Shown here: in pieces, positions 52,064 through 62,005 of the stretch
Position numbering within the stretch: position 1 is the stretch's first letter
Layout: every line of letters starts with the position of its first letter
Source of the DNA: Paenibacillus sp. FSL K6-3182
GTDB lineage: Bacteria > Bacillota > Bacilli > Paenibacillales > Paenibacillaceae
Reading direction: 5' to 3'
DNA length: 64,000 nt
Assembly (NCBI RefSeq): GCF_037976325.1
Contig: NZ_CP150265.1
Location: 3,033,501 to 3,097,500 of the forward strand
Notes under the pieces: generated by a model
What the model saw: only the letters and a program-made list of their open reading frames with translations
The model's database searches: none
Told to the model about the DNA's origin: nothing
Made by a program: the position numbers and the translations under genes

Positions 52064-54004
52064 ATGAAGGTATCTAATGTAACGGTTAGACGACGTTTAT
52101 TTATCGTGCTCATACTTGCTGGGGTGTCATTCCTAGCATTATGTGTGAGACTTAGCTTTGTACAACTATGGCAAGGTGAGCAGCTGGCGGATAAAGCAGA
52201 GGATTCATGGAGACGCAACATCCCATACGTAGCCAAACGAGGCGAAATCGTTGATCGCAACGGTATTCAGCTCGCCTACAACGTAAGCTCACCTACCGTA
52301 TATGCGATTCCTGTCCAGATCAAGGATCAACAGGCAGCAGCAGCAGCGCTTGCCCCTTTGCTCGACATGTCGCAAGAAACGCTCTATAAAAAAATTAAAA
52401 CACGAGCGTTAATTGTTAAGCTTGGCCCAGGCGGGCGAAAAATTACGATTGATAAAGCTGAACAAATACGAGAGCTGGGTCTTGATGGCATCGTTGTAGC
52501 TGAAGACAACAAACGATTTTATCCCTTCGGCAGTTTAGCGGCGCATGTGCTAGGTTTTACGGGGATCGACAATCAAGGCTTAACCGGTGTAGAAGCAAAA
52601 TATAATACAGAGTTAAGCGGTATCGGAGGCAGCGTATCCTTCTTGTCAGATGCAGCAGGCAGACAAATGCCTAATTCTTCGGACACCTACGTGGAACCTA
52701 AGGACGGGCTTACGATGCAGCTTACGATCGATAAGCAAATTCAGACGGTTATGGAACGTGAGCTTGATCAAGCGATGACGAATTTACAGCCTAATGGTAT
52801 AATCGCGATTGCGATGGATCCGAATAACGGTGAAATTTTAGGCATGGCGAGCAGACCTACTTACGAGCCAGACAAGTATCGAGAGGTTCCAACTGAGGTT
52901 TATAATCGAAATCTTCCGATTTGGATGACATACGAGCCAGGCTCTACCTTTAAAATAATTACGCTTGCTGCAGCCCTTGAGGAAAAAAAGGTTGATTTGA
53001 AAAACGAACGTTTTTTTGATCCAGGCGCTATTGAGGTGGGCGGTGCTAGACTTCGCTGCTGGAAAAAGGGCGGACATGGCAGTCAGACTTTCCTTGAAGT
53101 TGTTGAAAACTCCTGTAACCCCGGGTTTGTAACGCTTGGTCAGAGGCTGGGCAAGGACAAACTATTTGATTACATTAAGAACTTTGGCTTCGGGACGAAG
53201 ACGGGCATCGATATTGGCGGCGAGGAAAATGGGATCTTATTCAAGCTTAGTCAGGTCGGTCCGGTGGAACTTGCCACTACAGCCTTTGGCCAAGGGGTCT
53301 CCGTTACACCAATTCAGCAAATAACGGCTGTTTCCGCAGCAATTAACGGCGGAACGCTGTATAAACCCCATGTAGCAAAAGCATGGATAAACCCGGAGAC
53401 GGGAGCGACCGTAGAAACGGTAGAATCGGTAGCGGTTAGGAAGGTTATTTCGGAGGAAACGTCCAAGCAGGTGCGTGAAGCGCTTGAGAGCGTCGTAGCC
53501 AAAGGAACAGGCCGCAATGCCTTTATTGACGGGTATCGCGTAGGCGGCAAGACGGGTACTGCTCAAAAGGTTATTAACGGACGTTATTCCCCTAATGAGC
53601 ATATTGTATCTTTTGTTGGCTTTGCCCCGGCAGATGATCCGAAGATCGTTATTTATGTAGCGGTTGATAATCCGCAAGGGATTCAGTTCGGCGGAGTCGT
53701 TGCAGCGCCAATCGTTCGCAATATGCTGGAGGACGCGCTCACCATTCTGGAAGTTCCGGCTCGTGAGAAGCAGATCGACCGTATTTATAAGTATGGAGAA
53801 ACACCTATTGTTACAGTTCCGAACTTGATTGGCAAGACGGTATCGGATTTGTATGAGGATATGAATATGAATTTCAATCTAACTTCCGCAGGTTCTGGGA
53901 AAACGGTCATACGCCAAGCTCCAGCTGCTGGAACCCGTGTAGATCGCGGATCAACGATTCGTATCTATTTGGGCGAAGAAGATAATATATCCCACTCGCA
54001 TTGA
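52064..54004 (+). CDS. spoVD: Stage V sporulation protein D (class B penicillin-binding protein)
   Basis: At 646 residues it has the length of B. subtilis SpoVD, with the SxxK serine (YEPGSTFK) at position 294. SCN and KTGT motifs follow, then one PASTA repeat at the end. It is the transpeptidase of spore cortex and works with SpoVE. ATG at 52064 was chosen: GGAGGGGG lies 8 bases ahead; the open frame back to 51974 has no site. A 137-bp gap with a hairpin separates it from pbpB, room for its own sporulation promoter, though none was clear. Confidence 0.94.
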   Translation: MKVSNVTVRRRLFIVLILAGVSFLALCVRLSFVQLWQGEQLADKAEDSWRRNIPYVAKRGEIVDRNGIQLAYNVSSPTVYAIPVQIKDQQAAAAALAPLLDMSQETLYKKIKTRALIVKLGPGGRKITIDKAEQIRELGLDGIVVAEDNKRFYPFGSLAAHVLGFTGIDNQGLTGVEAKYNTELSGIGGSVSFLSDAAGRQMPNSSDTYVEPKDGLTMQLTIDKQIQTVMERELDQAMTNLQPNGIIAIAMDPNNGEILGMASRPTYEPDKYREVPTEVYNRNLPIWMTYEPGSTFKIITLAAALEEKKVDLKNERFFDPGAIEVGGARLRCWKKGGHGSQTFLEVVENSCNPGFVTLGQRLGKDKLFDYIKNFGFGTKTGIDIGGEENGILFKLSQVGPVELATTAFGQGVSVTPIQQITAVSAAINGGTLYKPHVAKAWINPETGATVETVESVAVRKVISEETSKQVREALESVVAKGTGRNAFIDGYRVGGKTGTAQKVINGRYSPNEHIVSFVGFAPADDPKIVIYVAVDNPQGIQFGGVVAAPIVRNMLEDALTILEVPAREKQIDRIYKYGETPIVTVPNLIGKTVSDLYEDMNMNFNLTSAGSGKTVIRQAPAAGTRVDRGSTIRIYLGEEDNISHSH

Positions 54005-54078
54005 CTATAATGGTAGTTAACGAGGGTGCAGCAGGCGGGGAAGTTTGTCCGCCGGCGCTTAAGGGAGGAGCTGGGCAG

Positions 54079-55566
54079 ATGCGATTAAAGGATGTTGCGG
54101 AATTGCTAATAGCCTCACGGCTGATAGGCGATGGGGAAACGGAACTGACTGGCATTGAGACGGATTCACGAAGCGTAATTGAAGGGCAATTGTTTATTTG
54201 CTTGAGAGGCCACACCGTTGATGGTCACGCGTTTGCTTCGGAGGCGGTTGCCGCCGGAGCAGCAGCACTAATAGCGGAACGAAAGCTGGACCTGTTGGTG
54301 CCGCAAATTATTGTAAGAGATTGCCGCCTTGCCATGGCTGTAATTGCTAATTATTATTATAGACAGCCTAGTCAAACCCTGAAGCTTATCGGTGTCACGG
54401 GGACGAATGGCAAGACGACAACAACTTATTTGATAGAGCAAATTCTAAATGACCAGAGTAAGCCTACCGGCGTGATCGGTACGATTGAGCGTCGGTATGC
54501 GGGAAAATCGTTCCCTATGTCCAGTACGACGCCTCAAACACTGCAGCTTCAAAGCTATCTCGGGGAGATGCGTGATGCGGGCACGCAATATTGTGCAATT
54601 GAAGTGTCCTCCCATGCTCTCGAGCAAGGACGGGTGAAGGGCTGCAGATTCCGAACGGCAGTATTTACTAATTTGACGCAGGACCACTTGGATTATCATG
54701 AAACGATGAGTCGATACGCTGCGGTAAAGGGATTGTTCTTCTCGCGACTTGGCAATGTGTATGCATCTGCGGAAAACGAAAGATCTTATGCGGTTCTTAA
54801 TGCAGACGATGCTTTATCTGCAGAATATGCCGAGCTCACAGCGGCAGAGGTCATCACTTATGCTATTGATAAAGAGGCAGACGTTCGGGCAACGAATATT
54901 CGAATAACTGCACAGGGTACGACCTTTCATGTTGACACATTCAGAGGCGAGCAGGACATCACATTGCAAATGGCTGGGAAGTTCAACGTATACAACGCGC
55001 TTGCCGCTATAAGCGCTGTACTTCTTGAAGGCGTGGAACTAGAGGCGATTGCACACAGTCTAAGCAAAATTCCCGGCGTACCCGGACGGGTTGAAGCGGT
55101 TAATGCGGGACAGGATTTTGCGGTAATTGTAGATTATGCCCACACGCCGGATGGGCTAGAAAATGTACTCAGAGCTATTCAACAATTTGCAGAAAATCGA
55201 ATTATATGTGTATTTGGCTGCGGCGGTGACCGTGATCGCTCCAAGCGGCCGCTAATGGGGAATATTGCAGTGAAATACGCGGATTACGCTATCATAACAT
55301 CGGATAACCCACGATCGGAGCCGCCTGAGTCCATATTAAAGGATATTGAAGCTGGATTAATAAGCAGCAGAATTGATCCTTCATTTTATAAATTAATCGT
55401 TGATCGCAAGGAAGCAATTGAAAAAGCGGTTGAAATGGCAAGCCTCGGCGATGTAGTATTGATTGCGGGGAAAGGTCATGAAACCTACCAAGATATTAAC
55501 GGAGTCAAATATCCATTTGACGATCGAAAAGTAGCGAAAGCAGCGATAAGGGGAATCATACAGTGA
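54079..55566 (+). CDS. murE: UDP-MurNAc-tripeptide synthetase MurE
   Basis: The ATP motif GTNGKTTT (near 118), TNLTQDHLDYH, and the substrate motif DNPRSEPP (near 410) are present. DNPR marks enzymes that add meso-diaminopimelate, so the wall is of the mDAP type. Length 495. ATG at 54079 follows GGGAGG at 10 bases; the frame opens at TTG 54001 within the spoVD stop, but the extra 26 residues (Gly/Ala-rich) are not family-like. The stop overlaps the murF start (GTGA). Confidence 0.95.
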   Translation: MRLKDVAELLIASRLIGDGETELTGIETDSRSVIEGQLFICLRGHTVDGHAFASEAVAAGAAALIAERKLDLLVPQIIVRDCRLAMAVIANYYYRQPSQTLKLIGVTGTNGKTTTTYLIEQILNDQSKPTGVIGTIERRYAGKSFPMSSTTPQTLQLQSYLGEMRDAGTQYCAIEVSSHALEQGRVKGCRFRTAVFTNLTQDHLDYHETMSRYAAVKGLFFSRLGNVYASAENERSYAVLNADDALSAEYAELTAAEVITYAIDKEADVRATNIRITAQGTTFHVDTFRGEQDITLQMAGKFNVYNALAAISAVLLEGVELEAIAHSLSKIPGVPGRVEAVNAGQDFAVIVDYAHTPDGLENVLRAIQQFAENRIICVFGCGGDRDRSKRPLMGNIAVKYADYAIITSDNPRSEPPESILKDIEAGLISSRIDPSFYKLIVDRKEAIEKAVEMASLGDVVLIAGKGHETYQDINGVKYPFDDRKVAKAAIRGIIQ

Positions 55567-56978
55567 TTAAACGTACTATTAAACAAATTGCCGAAATGAG
55601 CGGCGCTAGATGGAATGGAAATCATGCAGAGCTTAACATAACAGGAGTAACAACTGACTCGCGGCAGGCTGCTGCGGGCCAGTTGTTCGTTCCGATCGTA
55701 GGCGAGCATTTTGACGGGCATGCCTATTTGGAGCAAGCTATTGCAAATGGAGCGGTTGCTGCGCTTTGGCAGAAAGGCCGCGAGGTTCCAGCATCTCTTG
55801 AGGGAGTGCCGCTTCTTATTGTTGGGGATACGCTGGTTGCATTGCAGCGCCTTGCAACAGCTTATCGCAGTGAACTTGTCACTCGTGTTGTTGGCATTAC
55901 AGGCAGCAATGGCAAAACAACGACAAAGGATATGGCAGCTGCTATTCTCGGCACAACTTATAAAGTGCATAAGACTGAAGGCAATTTGAACAATCACATC
56001 GGCTTGCCTCTGACGGTGCTGAGGCTTGAAGAGGACACGGAAGTAGCCGTGCTCGAAATGGGAATGAGCGGCTTCGGCGAGATCGAGCTGCTGACGAAGA
56101 TTGCACAGCCTGATGCCGCAATTATTACAAATATCGGCGACGCGCATATGCTTCAGCTCGGCTCAAGAGCCGGTATTGCGAAGGCAAAGCTTGAAATAGC
56201 ACTCGGGCTTAGCGAGGATGGTTTGCTGCTCTACAATGGCGATGAGCCACTTCTTGAAGCAGAGCTTGAGCGTTCAATACTTCCAGCAGGCATCGTACGC
56301 CGTAAATTTGGGTTATCGAAGCAAAATGAATGGTCAGCATCTGAAATCAGCATTGAATCGGAAGCGACGACCTTTACTGCTATTTATAATGGAACTGCCA
56401 GTGGCCTCGGAACTGTTCGAATTCCTGTTCCAGGGCAGCATAATGTCAGCAATGCGCTCGCTGCAATAGCGATTGGCCGCTTCTTCGGAGTTCCAGCTGC
56501 AAAAATTGCTGAAGGTCTAAGCCATCTTAAGCTGACAGGCATGCGCATTCAGCCTGTTCGCGCGTTTAATGGCACTATGTTATTGAACGATGCTTATAAT
56601 GCCAATCCGACTGCCGTTCGTGCGGCGATTGATCTGGTAGAGCAACTGGACGGCTATAGCCGCAAATGGATCGTGCTTGGCGATATGCTTGAGCTCGGGC
56701 CAGAGGAGCAGACGCTTCATTTTGAAGTAGGTGCATATATAACGCCAAGCAAGGCGGATGCGGTTCTTACCTTCGGACCTTTGGCAAAACATATTGCTGA
56801 GGGCGTGAAGTCGCAATTTCCTAACGCAGGCGCGAATGATGTGATTAAACATTTCGAAGATAAAAATGAGCTGACGCTGTGGCTGAGGGAGCAAATGCAG
56901 CCAACGGACATCGTGCTCATAAAAGGTTCACGCGGCATGCAGATGGAACAGATTGTCCAAGCATTGGAAGTGGGGTGA
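55563..56978 (+). CDS. murF: UDP-MurNAc-tripeptide-D-Ala-D-Ala ligase MurF
   Basis: [12 protein letters not shown] (ATP loop), [13 protein letters not shown], the [10 protein letters not shown] segment and the C-terminal [14 protein letters not shown] and [10 protein letters not shown] are the usual MurF marks. It adds D-Ala-D-Ala to complete the pentapeptide. Length 471. The start GTG at 55563 lies inside the murE stop, so they are coupled. In B. subtilis murF is elsewhere; here it is in the cluster, as in most bacteria. Confidence 0.95.
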   Translation: MIKRTIKQIAEMSGARWNGNHAELNITGVTTDSRQAAAGQLFVPIVGEHFDGHAYLEQAIANGAVAALWQKGREVPASLEGVPLLIVGDTLVALQRLATAYRSELVTRVVGITGSNGKTTTKDMAAAILGTTYKVHKTEGNLNNHIGLPLTVLRLEEDTEVAVLEMGMSGFGEIELLTKIAQPDAAIITNIGDAHMLQLGSRAGIAKAKLEIALGLSEDGLLLYNGDEPLLEAELERSILPAGIVRRKFGLSKQNEWSASEISIESEATTFTAIYNGTASGLGTVRIPVPGQHNVSNALAAIAIGRFFGVPAAKIAEGLSHLKLTGMRIQPVRAFNGTMLLNDAYNANPTAVRAAIDLVEQLDGYSRKWIVLGDMLELGPEEQTLHFEVGAYITPSKADAVLTFGPLAKHIAEGVKSQFPNAGANDVIKHFEDKNELTLWLREQMQPTDIVLIKGSRGMQMEQIVQALEVG

Positions 56979-56982
56979 GGAA

Positions 56983-57942
56983 ATGGATATGATGGTCATT
57001 TTATTTTCGATTGGCGCTTCATTCCTGCTAGCGGTTCTACTCGGACCATTGTTCATTCCAGTGCTCCGCCGCTTAAAGTTTGGGCAGCAGATTCGTATGG
57101 AAGGTCCGCAAAGCCATTTGAAAAAAAGCGGTACGCCAACGATGGGCGGCATTATCATTATGGTTGCTCTAATGATCGCGTTCCTGAAGTTTTCTGATAA
57201 AACGGCTGAATTTTGGGTGCTGCTGACCGCATCGCTTGGATTTGGTCTTGTCGGCTTTTTGGATGATTACATCAAAATTGTATTTAAACGTTCTTTGGGA
57301 CTAACCGCAAGACAAAAGCTTTTTGGTCAACTTCTTTTTTCTATAATCGTGTGTGCAATGCTCTATAATATGGGGCACAGCACCGAAATATCCGTGCCTG
57401 GTACAGGCTGGGGAATTGATTTAGGATGGTTTTATTATCCGCTTGTCGTCATCATTCTTTTTGCAGCAAGCAATTCAGTTAATTTCACCGATGGTCTTGA
57501 CGGCCTGCTGGCTGGGACGAGTGCCATCGCATTTGGTGCCTTTACTGTAGTTGCTCTACAAACGTCAGCTCATGAATCAGCAGTATTCTCGGCAGCCATG
57601 GTAGGCGCTGTTTTAGGTTTTCTAGTATTCAACGCACATCCAGCAAAAGTGTTTATGGGAGATATGGGCTCGCTAGGCATAGGAGGCGGTATTGCAGCAG
57701 TCGCTATTTTGACCAAAACGGAGCTGCTCCTTATCGTAATCGGCGGTGTTTTTGTACTTGAGATGCTTTCTGTTATATTACAGGTAGGCTCCTTCAAGCT
57801 TAGAGGGAAGCGTATTTTCAAAATGAGTCCCATTCACCATCATTTCGAGCTTGTTGGTTGGTCTGAATGGAAGGTTGTTACTGTGTTTTGGTTTGTAGGA
57901 ATCGTGTTTGCAGCAATTGGTTTACTATTTGTTATACTATAG
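56983..57942 (+). CDS. mraY: Phospho-MurNAc-pentapeptide transferase MraY
   Basis: Ten spans with the family motifs [33 protein letters not shown] and [10 protein letters not shown]. It transfers phospho-MurNAc-pentapeptide to undecaprenyl phosphate, giving lipid I. Length 319. ATG at 56983 follows GGTGAGG; the ATG at 56953 would overlap the murF end by 26 bases with no site. Confidence 0.97.
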   Translation: MDMMVILFSIGASFLLAVLLGPLFIPVLRRLKFGQQIRMEGPQSHLKKSGTPTMGGIIIMVALMIAFLKFSDKTAEFWVLLTASLGFGLVGFLDDYIKIVFKRSLGLTARQKLFGQLLFSIIVCAMLYNMGHSTEISVPGTGWGIDLGWFYYPLVVIILFAASNSVNFTDGLDGLLAGTSAIAFGAFTVVALQTSAHESAVFSAAMVGAVLGFLVFNAHPAKVFMGDMGSLGIGGGIAAVAILTKTELLLIVIGGVFVLEMLSVILQVGSFKLRGKRIFKMSPIHHHFELVGWSEWKVVTVFWFVGIVFAAIGLLFVIL

Positions 57943-57956
57943 AGATAAAGCTTTCG

Positions 57957-57990
57957 AAAAAGCGGCTTTTATTTGATTAAGAGCCGCTTT
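57957..57990 (+). repeat. Hairpin between mraY and murD
   Basis: AAAGCGGCT (57959-57967) pairs with AGCCGCTTT (57982-57990), with a 14-base loop. No T run follows, so it is not a full terminator; a message-processing or attenuation role is possible. Confidence 0.55.
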
Positions 57991-58017
57991 ATGCATACAT
58001 AGAAGGGACTGTCAGTT

Positions 58018-59457
58018 ATGAATCATCCGGCATCTTATGAAGGCCGCCGAGTTGTCGTCTTAGGCTTGGCTAGAAGCGGGGTAAGCGTCGCAAAAGTATT
58101 TCATCAATTAGGCGCAGAAGTTGTAGTGAACGACATGAAGGAACGTGAATTATGCCCCGAAGCGGACGAATTGACTGCTTTGGGCATTTCTGTGCTATGC
58201 GGTTATCATCCAGATGACCTAATTACAGAAGAAACAGCGCTCCTTATCAAAAACCCTGGTATCCCATATACGTCTACTCCAGTCCAGAGGGCGGAGGAGC
58301 TTGGCGTTGAGGTCATTACGGAGGTTGAAGCTGCATATTGGCTTTCTCCTGCACCGATAATAGGCATTACTGGCTCAAACGGCAAAACAACAACGACGAC
58401 TTGGATCGGCGAAATATTAAGCGCAGCTGGCTTGAATCCCATCGTGGCAGGCAATATCGGTCGTCCTCTATGCGAAGCAGCCTTGGAAGCGACACCCGAT
58501 CAATGGATCGTTGCTGAGCTAAGCAGCTTTCAATTGAAAGGAACAAGCGAGTTCCGTCCGCATATTGCGCTATTGCTTAACATTGCAGAGACGCATTTGG
58601 ATTATCACGGCGATATGGATGACTACGTCAATTCAAAAGCAAAACTTTTTGATAACCAAACGGAAGATGATGTTGCTGTCGTCAACTGGGATGACCCGGA
58701 ATGCCGCGCGCTTTCGGAGTTTCTTATCGCACAGCTGCTGCCTTTCTCTATATATGAGCGACTGGACGCGGGCATTTACATTGATCCGCCATATGAGCGG
58801 GACAACGGTGACGCACAAAATGATGAAGCCGCTGTGGATAGACAAATTGTATTCCGCCAGTCTGAGGACTCGGAAATTAACATTTTACCAGTTTCAGAGC
58901 TAGGCATACCAGGCCGCCACAACGCCGCTAACGCGCTTGCTGCCATTGCGGCGTGTTTGGCTGCTGGAGTTGCACCAGAGCGTCTTGTAGAACCGCTGCA
59001 GTTGTTTAGAGGCGTGGAGCACCGCCTGGAGTTCGTCCGTGAAGTGAATGGTGTCAAATATTATAATGATTCGAAAGCGACAAACCCGGTTGCAACGATG
59101 ATGTCCGTTCGCTCGTTATCGGCACCGATCGTTCTAGTGGCTGGAGGACTTGACCGCGGCTCTGACTATATGGAGCTTGTTCCTTTATTCCGCGATCGCT
59201 TAAAGGGGCTTGTTGCTTTAGGAGAAACGAGAGAAAAGCTCTCCCGTGTAGCAGAGCTGGCAGGTTTAGCTAAGGTGGAAATCGTCGAACCTAGTGAGGA
59301 CGCCGAGTCCGTCCTTCAGCAAGCGGTGAAACAAGCAGCAGCGATCGCAGAGCCAGGTGATATTGTTTTATTGTCGCCTGCATGCGCAAGCTGGGATATG
59401 TTTACATCGTATGAGCAAAGAGGGCGCATTTTTAAAGATTCGGCGCATACCTTGTAA
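58018..59457 (+). CDS. murD: UDP-MurNAc-L-alanine:D-glutamate ligase MurD
   Basis: VVVLGLARSGVSVAKVFHQLG (UDP-binding), [11 protein letters not shown] (ATP loop), ELSSFQL, and late LVAGGLDRG, LSPACASWDMF and ERGRIF-like QRGRIFKD are present. It adds D-Glu to UDP-MurNAc-L-Ala. Length 479 is slightly above average; an acidic insert near residues 255-275 (DAQNDEAAVD) accounts for it. The ATG follows GAAGGGA. Confidence 0.96.
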   Translation: MNHPASYEGRRVVVLGLARSGVSVAKVFHQLGAEVVVNDMKERELCPEADELTALGISVLCGYHPDDLITEETALLIKNPGIPYTSTPVQRAEELGVEVITEVEAAYWLSPAPIIGITGSNGKTTTTTWIGEILSAAGLNPIVAGNIGRPLCEAALEATPDQWIVAELSSFQLKGTSEFRPHIALLLNIAETHLDYHGDMDDYVNSKAKLFDNQTEDDVAVVNWDDPECRALSEFLIAQLLPFSIYERLDAGIYIDPPYERDNGDAQNDEAAVDRQIVFRQSEDSEINILPVSELGIPGRHNAANALAAIAACLAAGVAPERLVEPLQLFRGVEHRLEFVREVNGVKYYNDSKATNPVATMMSVRSLSAPIVLVAGGLDRGSDYMELVPLFRDRLKGLVALGETREKLSRVAELAGLAKVEIVEPSEDAESVLQQAVKQAAAIAEPGDIVLLSPACASWDMFTSYEQRGRIFKDSAHTL

Positions 59458-59503
59458 GTAGGGGGCATGTCCCTACTTTCCCATGCTAAGAGGTGTGTTC
59501 GCT

Positions 59504-60601
59504 ATGGCCAAAGCGCGTTCTGCCCCGGATATTTGGATGCTGACTGCAATTGGGCTCATTCTCGCTATCGGGTTGATTATGGTGTACAGCGCTAGCGCAG
59601 TGCTTGCTTTTCATGAATTCGGTGATCGTTTTTACTATGTAAAGCGTCAGGTGCTATTTGCTGGACTCGGTATAGGCGCGTTGTTGTTTACAATGAATAC
59701 GCATTATACGGTTTGGAAAAAGTGGGCGCCAATGGCTTTATTGGTTTGCTTCGGCCTTCTTCTGCTCGTGCTGATCCCTGGTGTCGGCGTCGTTCGCGGC
59801 GGCGCACGCAGCTGGCTTGGCATTAGCTCCTTCGGTATCCAGCCTTCTGAATTTATGAAGCTGGCGATGATATTATTTTTAGCCAAATGGCTCTCTGAGA
59901 AGCAGCAAACGATTACGCAGTTCACAAAAGGGCTTATGCCGCCGCTAGGGCTTGTTGGACTAGCCTTCGGACTCATTATGCTGCAGCCTGATCTAGGTAC
60001 AGGAGCGGTGATGGTTGGCGCCTCTTTAATTTTAATTTTTACTGCTGGCGCTAGATTATCTCATTTAGGCGGCTTGGCGCTTATCGGTGTCGCAGGTTTT
60101 GTTGGCCTTATCATCGCTGCGCCATACCGATTAAAGCGAATAACGAATTTTCTTGATCCATGGGCAGACCCGCTCGGAGGCGGCTATCAAATTATTCAAT
60201 CCTTATATGCGATCGGACCAGGTGGACTCGTTGGGCTCGGTCTAGGTATGAGCCGACAGAAGTTCAGTTATTTGCCTGAGCCGCAAACCGATTTTATATT
60301 CTCGATTTTAGCGGAAGAGCTTGGCTTCATCGGCGGAGTTACTCTTATACTATTATTTCTAGTTGTCATCTGGCGGGGGATACGCGCTGCTATTGCAGCT
60401 ACGGATACATTCGGGAGCTTGCTGGCAGTCGGAATCACAGGCATTATCGGTGTACAAGTATTGATTAATATTGGTGTCGTCATTGGCATGATGCCCGTTA
60501 CGGGAATTACGCTGCCGCTTGTTAGCTATGGGGGTTCATCCCTAACGCTTCTCTTAACTGCACTAGGGATTTTGTTGAACATATCTCGTTATTCGAGGTG
60601 A
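59504..60601 (+). CDS. spoVE: SEDS-family lipid II glycosyltransferase SpoVE
   Basis: Ten spans and SEDS motifs: GLIMVYSASAV, GGARSWLGI, QPSEFMKLAMILFLAKWL, MLQPDLGTG and VSYGGSSL. Length 365 and its place between murD and murB match SpoVE, the cortex polymerase that works with SpoVD; FtsW is the close paralogue, and sequence alone separates them poorly. ATG at 59504 follows AAGAGGTG by 8 bases; the ATG at 59483 precedes that site. Confidence 0.88.
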   Translation: MAKARSAPDIWMLTAIGLILAIGLIMVYSASAVLAFHEFGDRFYYVKRQVLFAGLGIGALLFTMNTHYTVWKKWAPMALLVCFGLLLLVLIPGVGVVRGGARSWLGISSFGIQPSEFMKLAMILFLAKWLSEKQQTITQFTKGLMPPLGLVGLAFGLIMLQPDLGTGAVMVGASLILIFTAGARLSHLGGLALIGVAGFVGLIIAAPYRLKRITNFLDPWADPLGGGYQIIQSLYAIGPGGLVGLGLGMSRQKFSYLPEPQTDFIFSILAEELGFIGGVTLILLFLVVIWRGIRAAIAATDTFGSLLAVGITGIIGVQVLINIGVVIGMMPVTGITLPLVSYGGSSLTLLLTALGILLNISRYSR

Positions 60602-60647
60602 GGCTTCATGCCTAGGGCATTAACCAGCAGATGCTTAGTAGAAAAAA

Positions 60648-60724
60648 ACAATAAACGTCCGGCTTGGATAGCTGCAGGTTGCATAACAGCAGCTGCAACT
60701 ATCCAAGCCGGATATTGTTGTTTA
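60648..60724 (+). repeat. Long inverted repeat behind spoVE
   Basis: TCCGGCTTGGATAG (60658-60671) pairs perfectly with CTATCCAAGCCGGA (60699-60712). Pairing continues inside (TGCAG/CTGCA) and loosely outside (AAACAATA with TATTGTTGTTT). The tail TATTGTTGTTT is T-rich enough for termination, so it may end the spoVE transcript. Confidence 0.75.
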
Positions 60725-61014
60725 CAGGAAAATTTGCTCATTTAATATGATGAGATATTGAATACACTTTTATTTGAAAGAGACAGTCAATTCGCTAAAG
60801 CGGCAACCAGCTTTGAGTTCTGGTCTGCTGCACAGACCAATCAGTGAGCCAGTTGGCTCGATATAGGCCATTGTCACACAAGAGCCTATATGGGCATAAG
60901 ATACACTATATTCGTGACCGTCACCCGAAAGGAGTGGTGATTACAACAGAAAAACCGGCAGCAGCGATTCAGACTGCTGAATGGGAATTTCTTTTTCTTC
61001 TTACACAGAAAGGC

Positions 61015-61068
61015 TTGTGCTTGCGGAGTAGGTTTTGCTTACGAAGTAGGTTTTGCTACGCAAAACCT
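61015..61068 (+). repeat. 18-bp tandem repeat (about three units) ahead of murB
   Basis: Units TTGTGCTTGCGGAGTAGG (61015-61032), TTTTGCTTACGAAGTAGG (61033-61050) and a third partial unit that turns into the hairpin AGGTTTTGC-TAC-GCAAAACCT (61048-61068). It ends two bases before the murB binding site GGGAGG. It looks like a dispersed repeat family of this genome. Confidence 0.75.
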
Positions 61069-61084
61069 TAGGGAGGTTCAACGA

Positions 61085-61990
61085 ATGGAAGCTTTTAAAG
61101 CGGAATTGGAACAAGCTAATCTTGGCGAAGTTTTGTACTACGAACCGCTATCGAACTATACAACTTGGAAAATCGGCGGTCTCGCTGATATCTTAATCCT
61201 CCCTAGCAGCAAAGATGAATTGGTATCGGCGGTACGTTTGGTGCAAAAACATCAAATACCCTGGACTAATTTAGGCAGAGGCTCGAACATGCTGGTAAGT
61301 GATAAAGGGATTCGCGGCGTTGTAATAAAACCGCACAGAGGGCTCGATTACTTGCGTTTTGAAGGATCGACAGCAATAGCCGGTGCTTCATATTCTTTAA
61401 TTAAGCTATCAGTCATGGCTGGGAAACAAGGTCTGACCGGACTTGAATTCGCGGGGGGAATCCCAGGTACGGTAGGCGGAGCCGTTTATATGAATGCTGG
61501 CGCGCATGGATCAGATGTGTCACGTATTTTTAAGTCAGCTGATATTGTACTGGAAACAGGAGAATTGGTTCGCTACGATCGTGAGGCTATGAACTTCGCT
61601 TACCGCCATTCCATACTTCACGAGCAAAAGGGCATTGTCATTGAAGCCGCCTTTGAGCTGGCAGAAGGGGATAGGCAGGAAGTACTCGCTAGGATGGCCT
61701 CCTACAAAGAGAGAAGATTGAGAACGCAGCCTTTGCAGCTTGCCTGTGCAGGCAGCGTATTTCGCAATCCGCCTAATGATTATGCCGCTAGACTCATTCA
61801 AGAGGCTGGATTAAAGGGTGAAAGCCTCGGAGGAGCGCAAGTATCGAAGCAGCACGCCAATTTTATTGTGAATACCGGGCAAGCAACAGCTGAAGACGTT
61901 CTCGCCCTCATGACTCATATAAAAAGCACTGTTCAGGACCGCTATGGCATCCTGTTGGTGCCGGAAGTATTGGTGGTGGGTGAGCGGTAA
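61085..61990 (+). CDS. murB: UDP-N-acetylenolpyruvoylglucosamine reductase MurB
   Basis: FAD-binding motifs NYTTWKIGGLAD, LGRGSNMLV and EFAGGIPGTVGGAVYMNAGA are present, with catalytic Ser224 in CAGSVFRNP and Glu294 in LVPEVLVVG. The short length (301) and sequence layout are of the type II (Gram-positive) enzyme. It makes UDP-MurNAc from the MurA product. The ATG follows GGGAGG at 8 bases. The tandem repeat and hairpin lie directly upstream. Confidence 0.96.
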   Translation: MEAFKAELEQANLGEVLYYEPLSNYTTWKIGGLADILILPSSKDELVSAVRLVQKHQIPWTNLGRGSNMLVSDKGIRGVVIKPHRGLDYLRFEGSTAIAGASYSLIKLSVMAGKQGLTGLEFAGGIPGTVGGAVYMNAGAHGSDVSRIFKSADIVLETGELVRYDREAMNFAYRHSILHEQKGIVIEAAFELAEGDRQEVLARMASYKERRLRTQPLQLACAGSVFRNPPNDYAARLIQEAGLKGESLGGAQVSKQHANFIVNTGQATAEDVLALMTHIKSTVQDRYGILLVPEVLVVGER

Positions 61991-62005
61991 TTCGGAGGTG
62001 ATACA

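Larger units (their letters stand above)
60602..61084. other. 483-bp interval without a gene, in the place of murG
   Basis: In B. subtilis murG lies between spoVE and murB; here no MurG motif (GGTGGH) or long frame exists. The interval holds a strong hairpin (60648-60724), a pair ATATAGGC/GCCTATAT (60861-60891) and an 18-bp tandem repeat with a terminal hairpin (61015-61068). The one open frame (60844-61071) has no good binding site and codes through the repeat, so it is unlikely to be a gene. Confidence 0.8.

Noticed and set aside
54001..54078. TTGACTATAAT at the spoVD-murE junction as a promoter or as the murE start
   Set aside because: The two boxes touch with no spacer, so it is not a promoter; the TTG start adds residues unlike MurE and the later ATG has a good site.
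60844..61071. 75-codon frame in the spoVE-murB gap
   Set aside because: GTG start without binding site, and the end is read through the tandem repeat (LCLRSRFCLRSRFC), which is repeat-derived.
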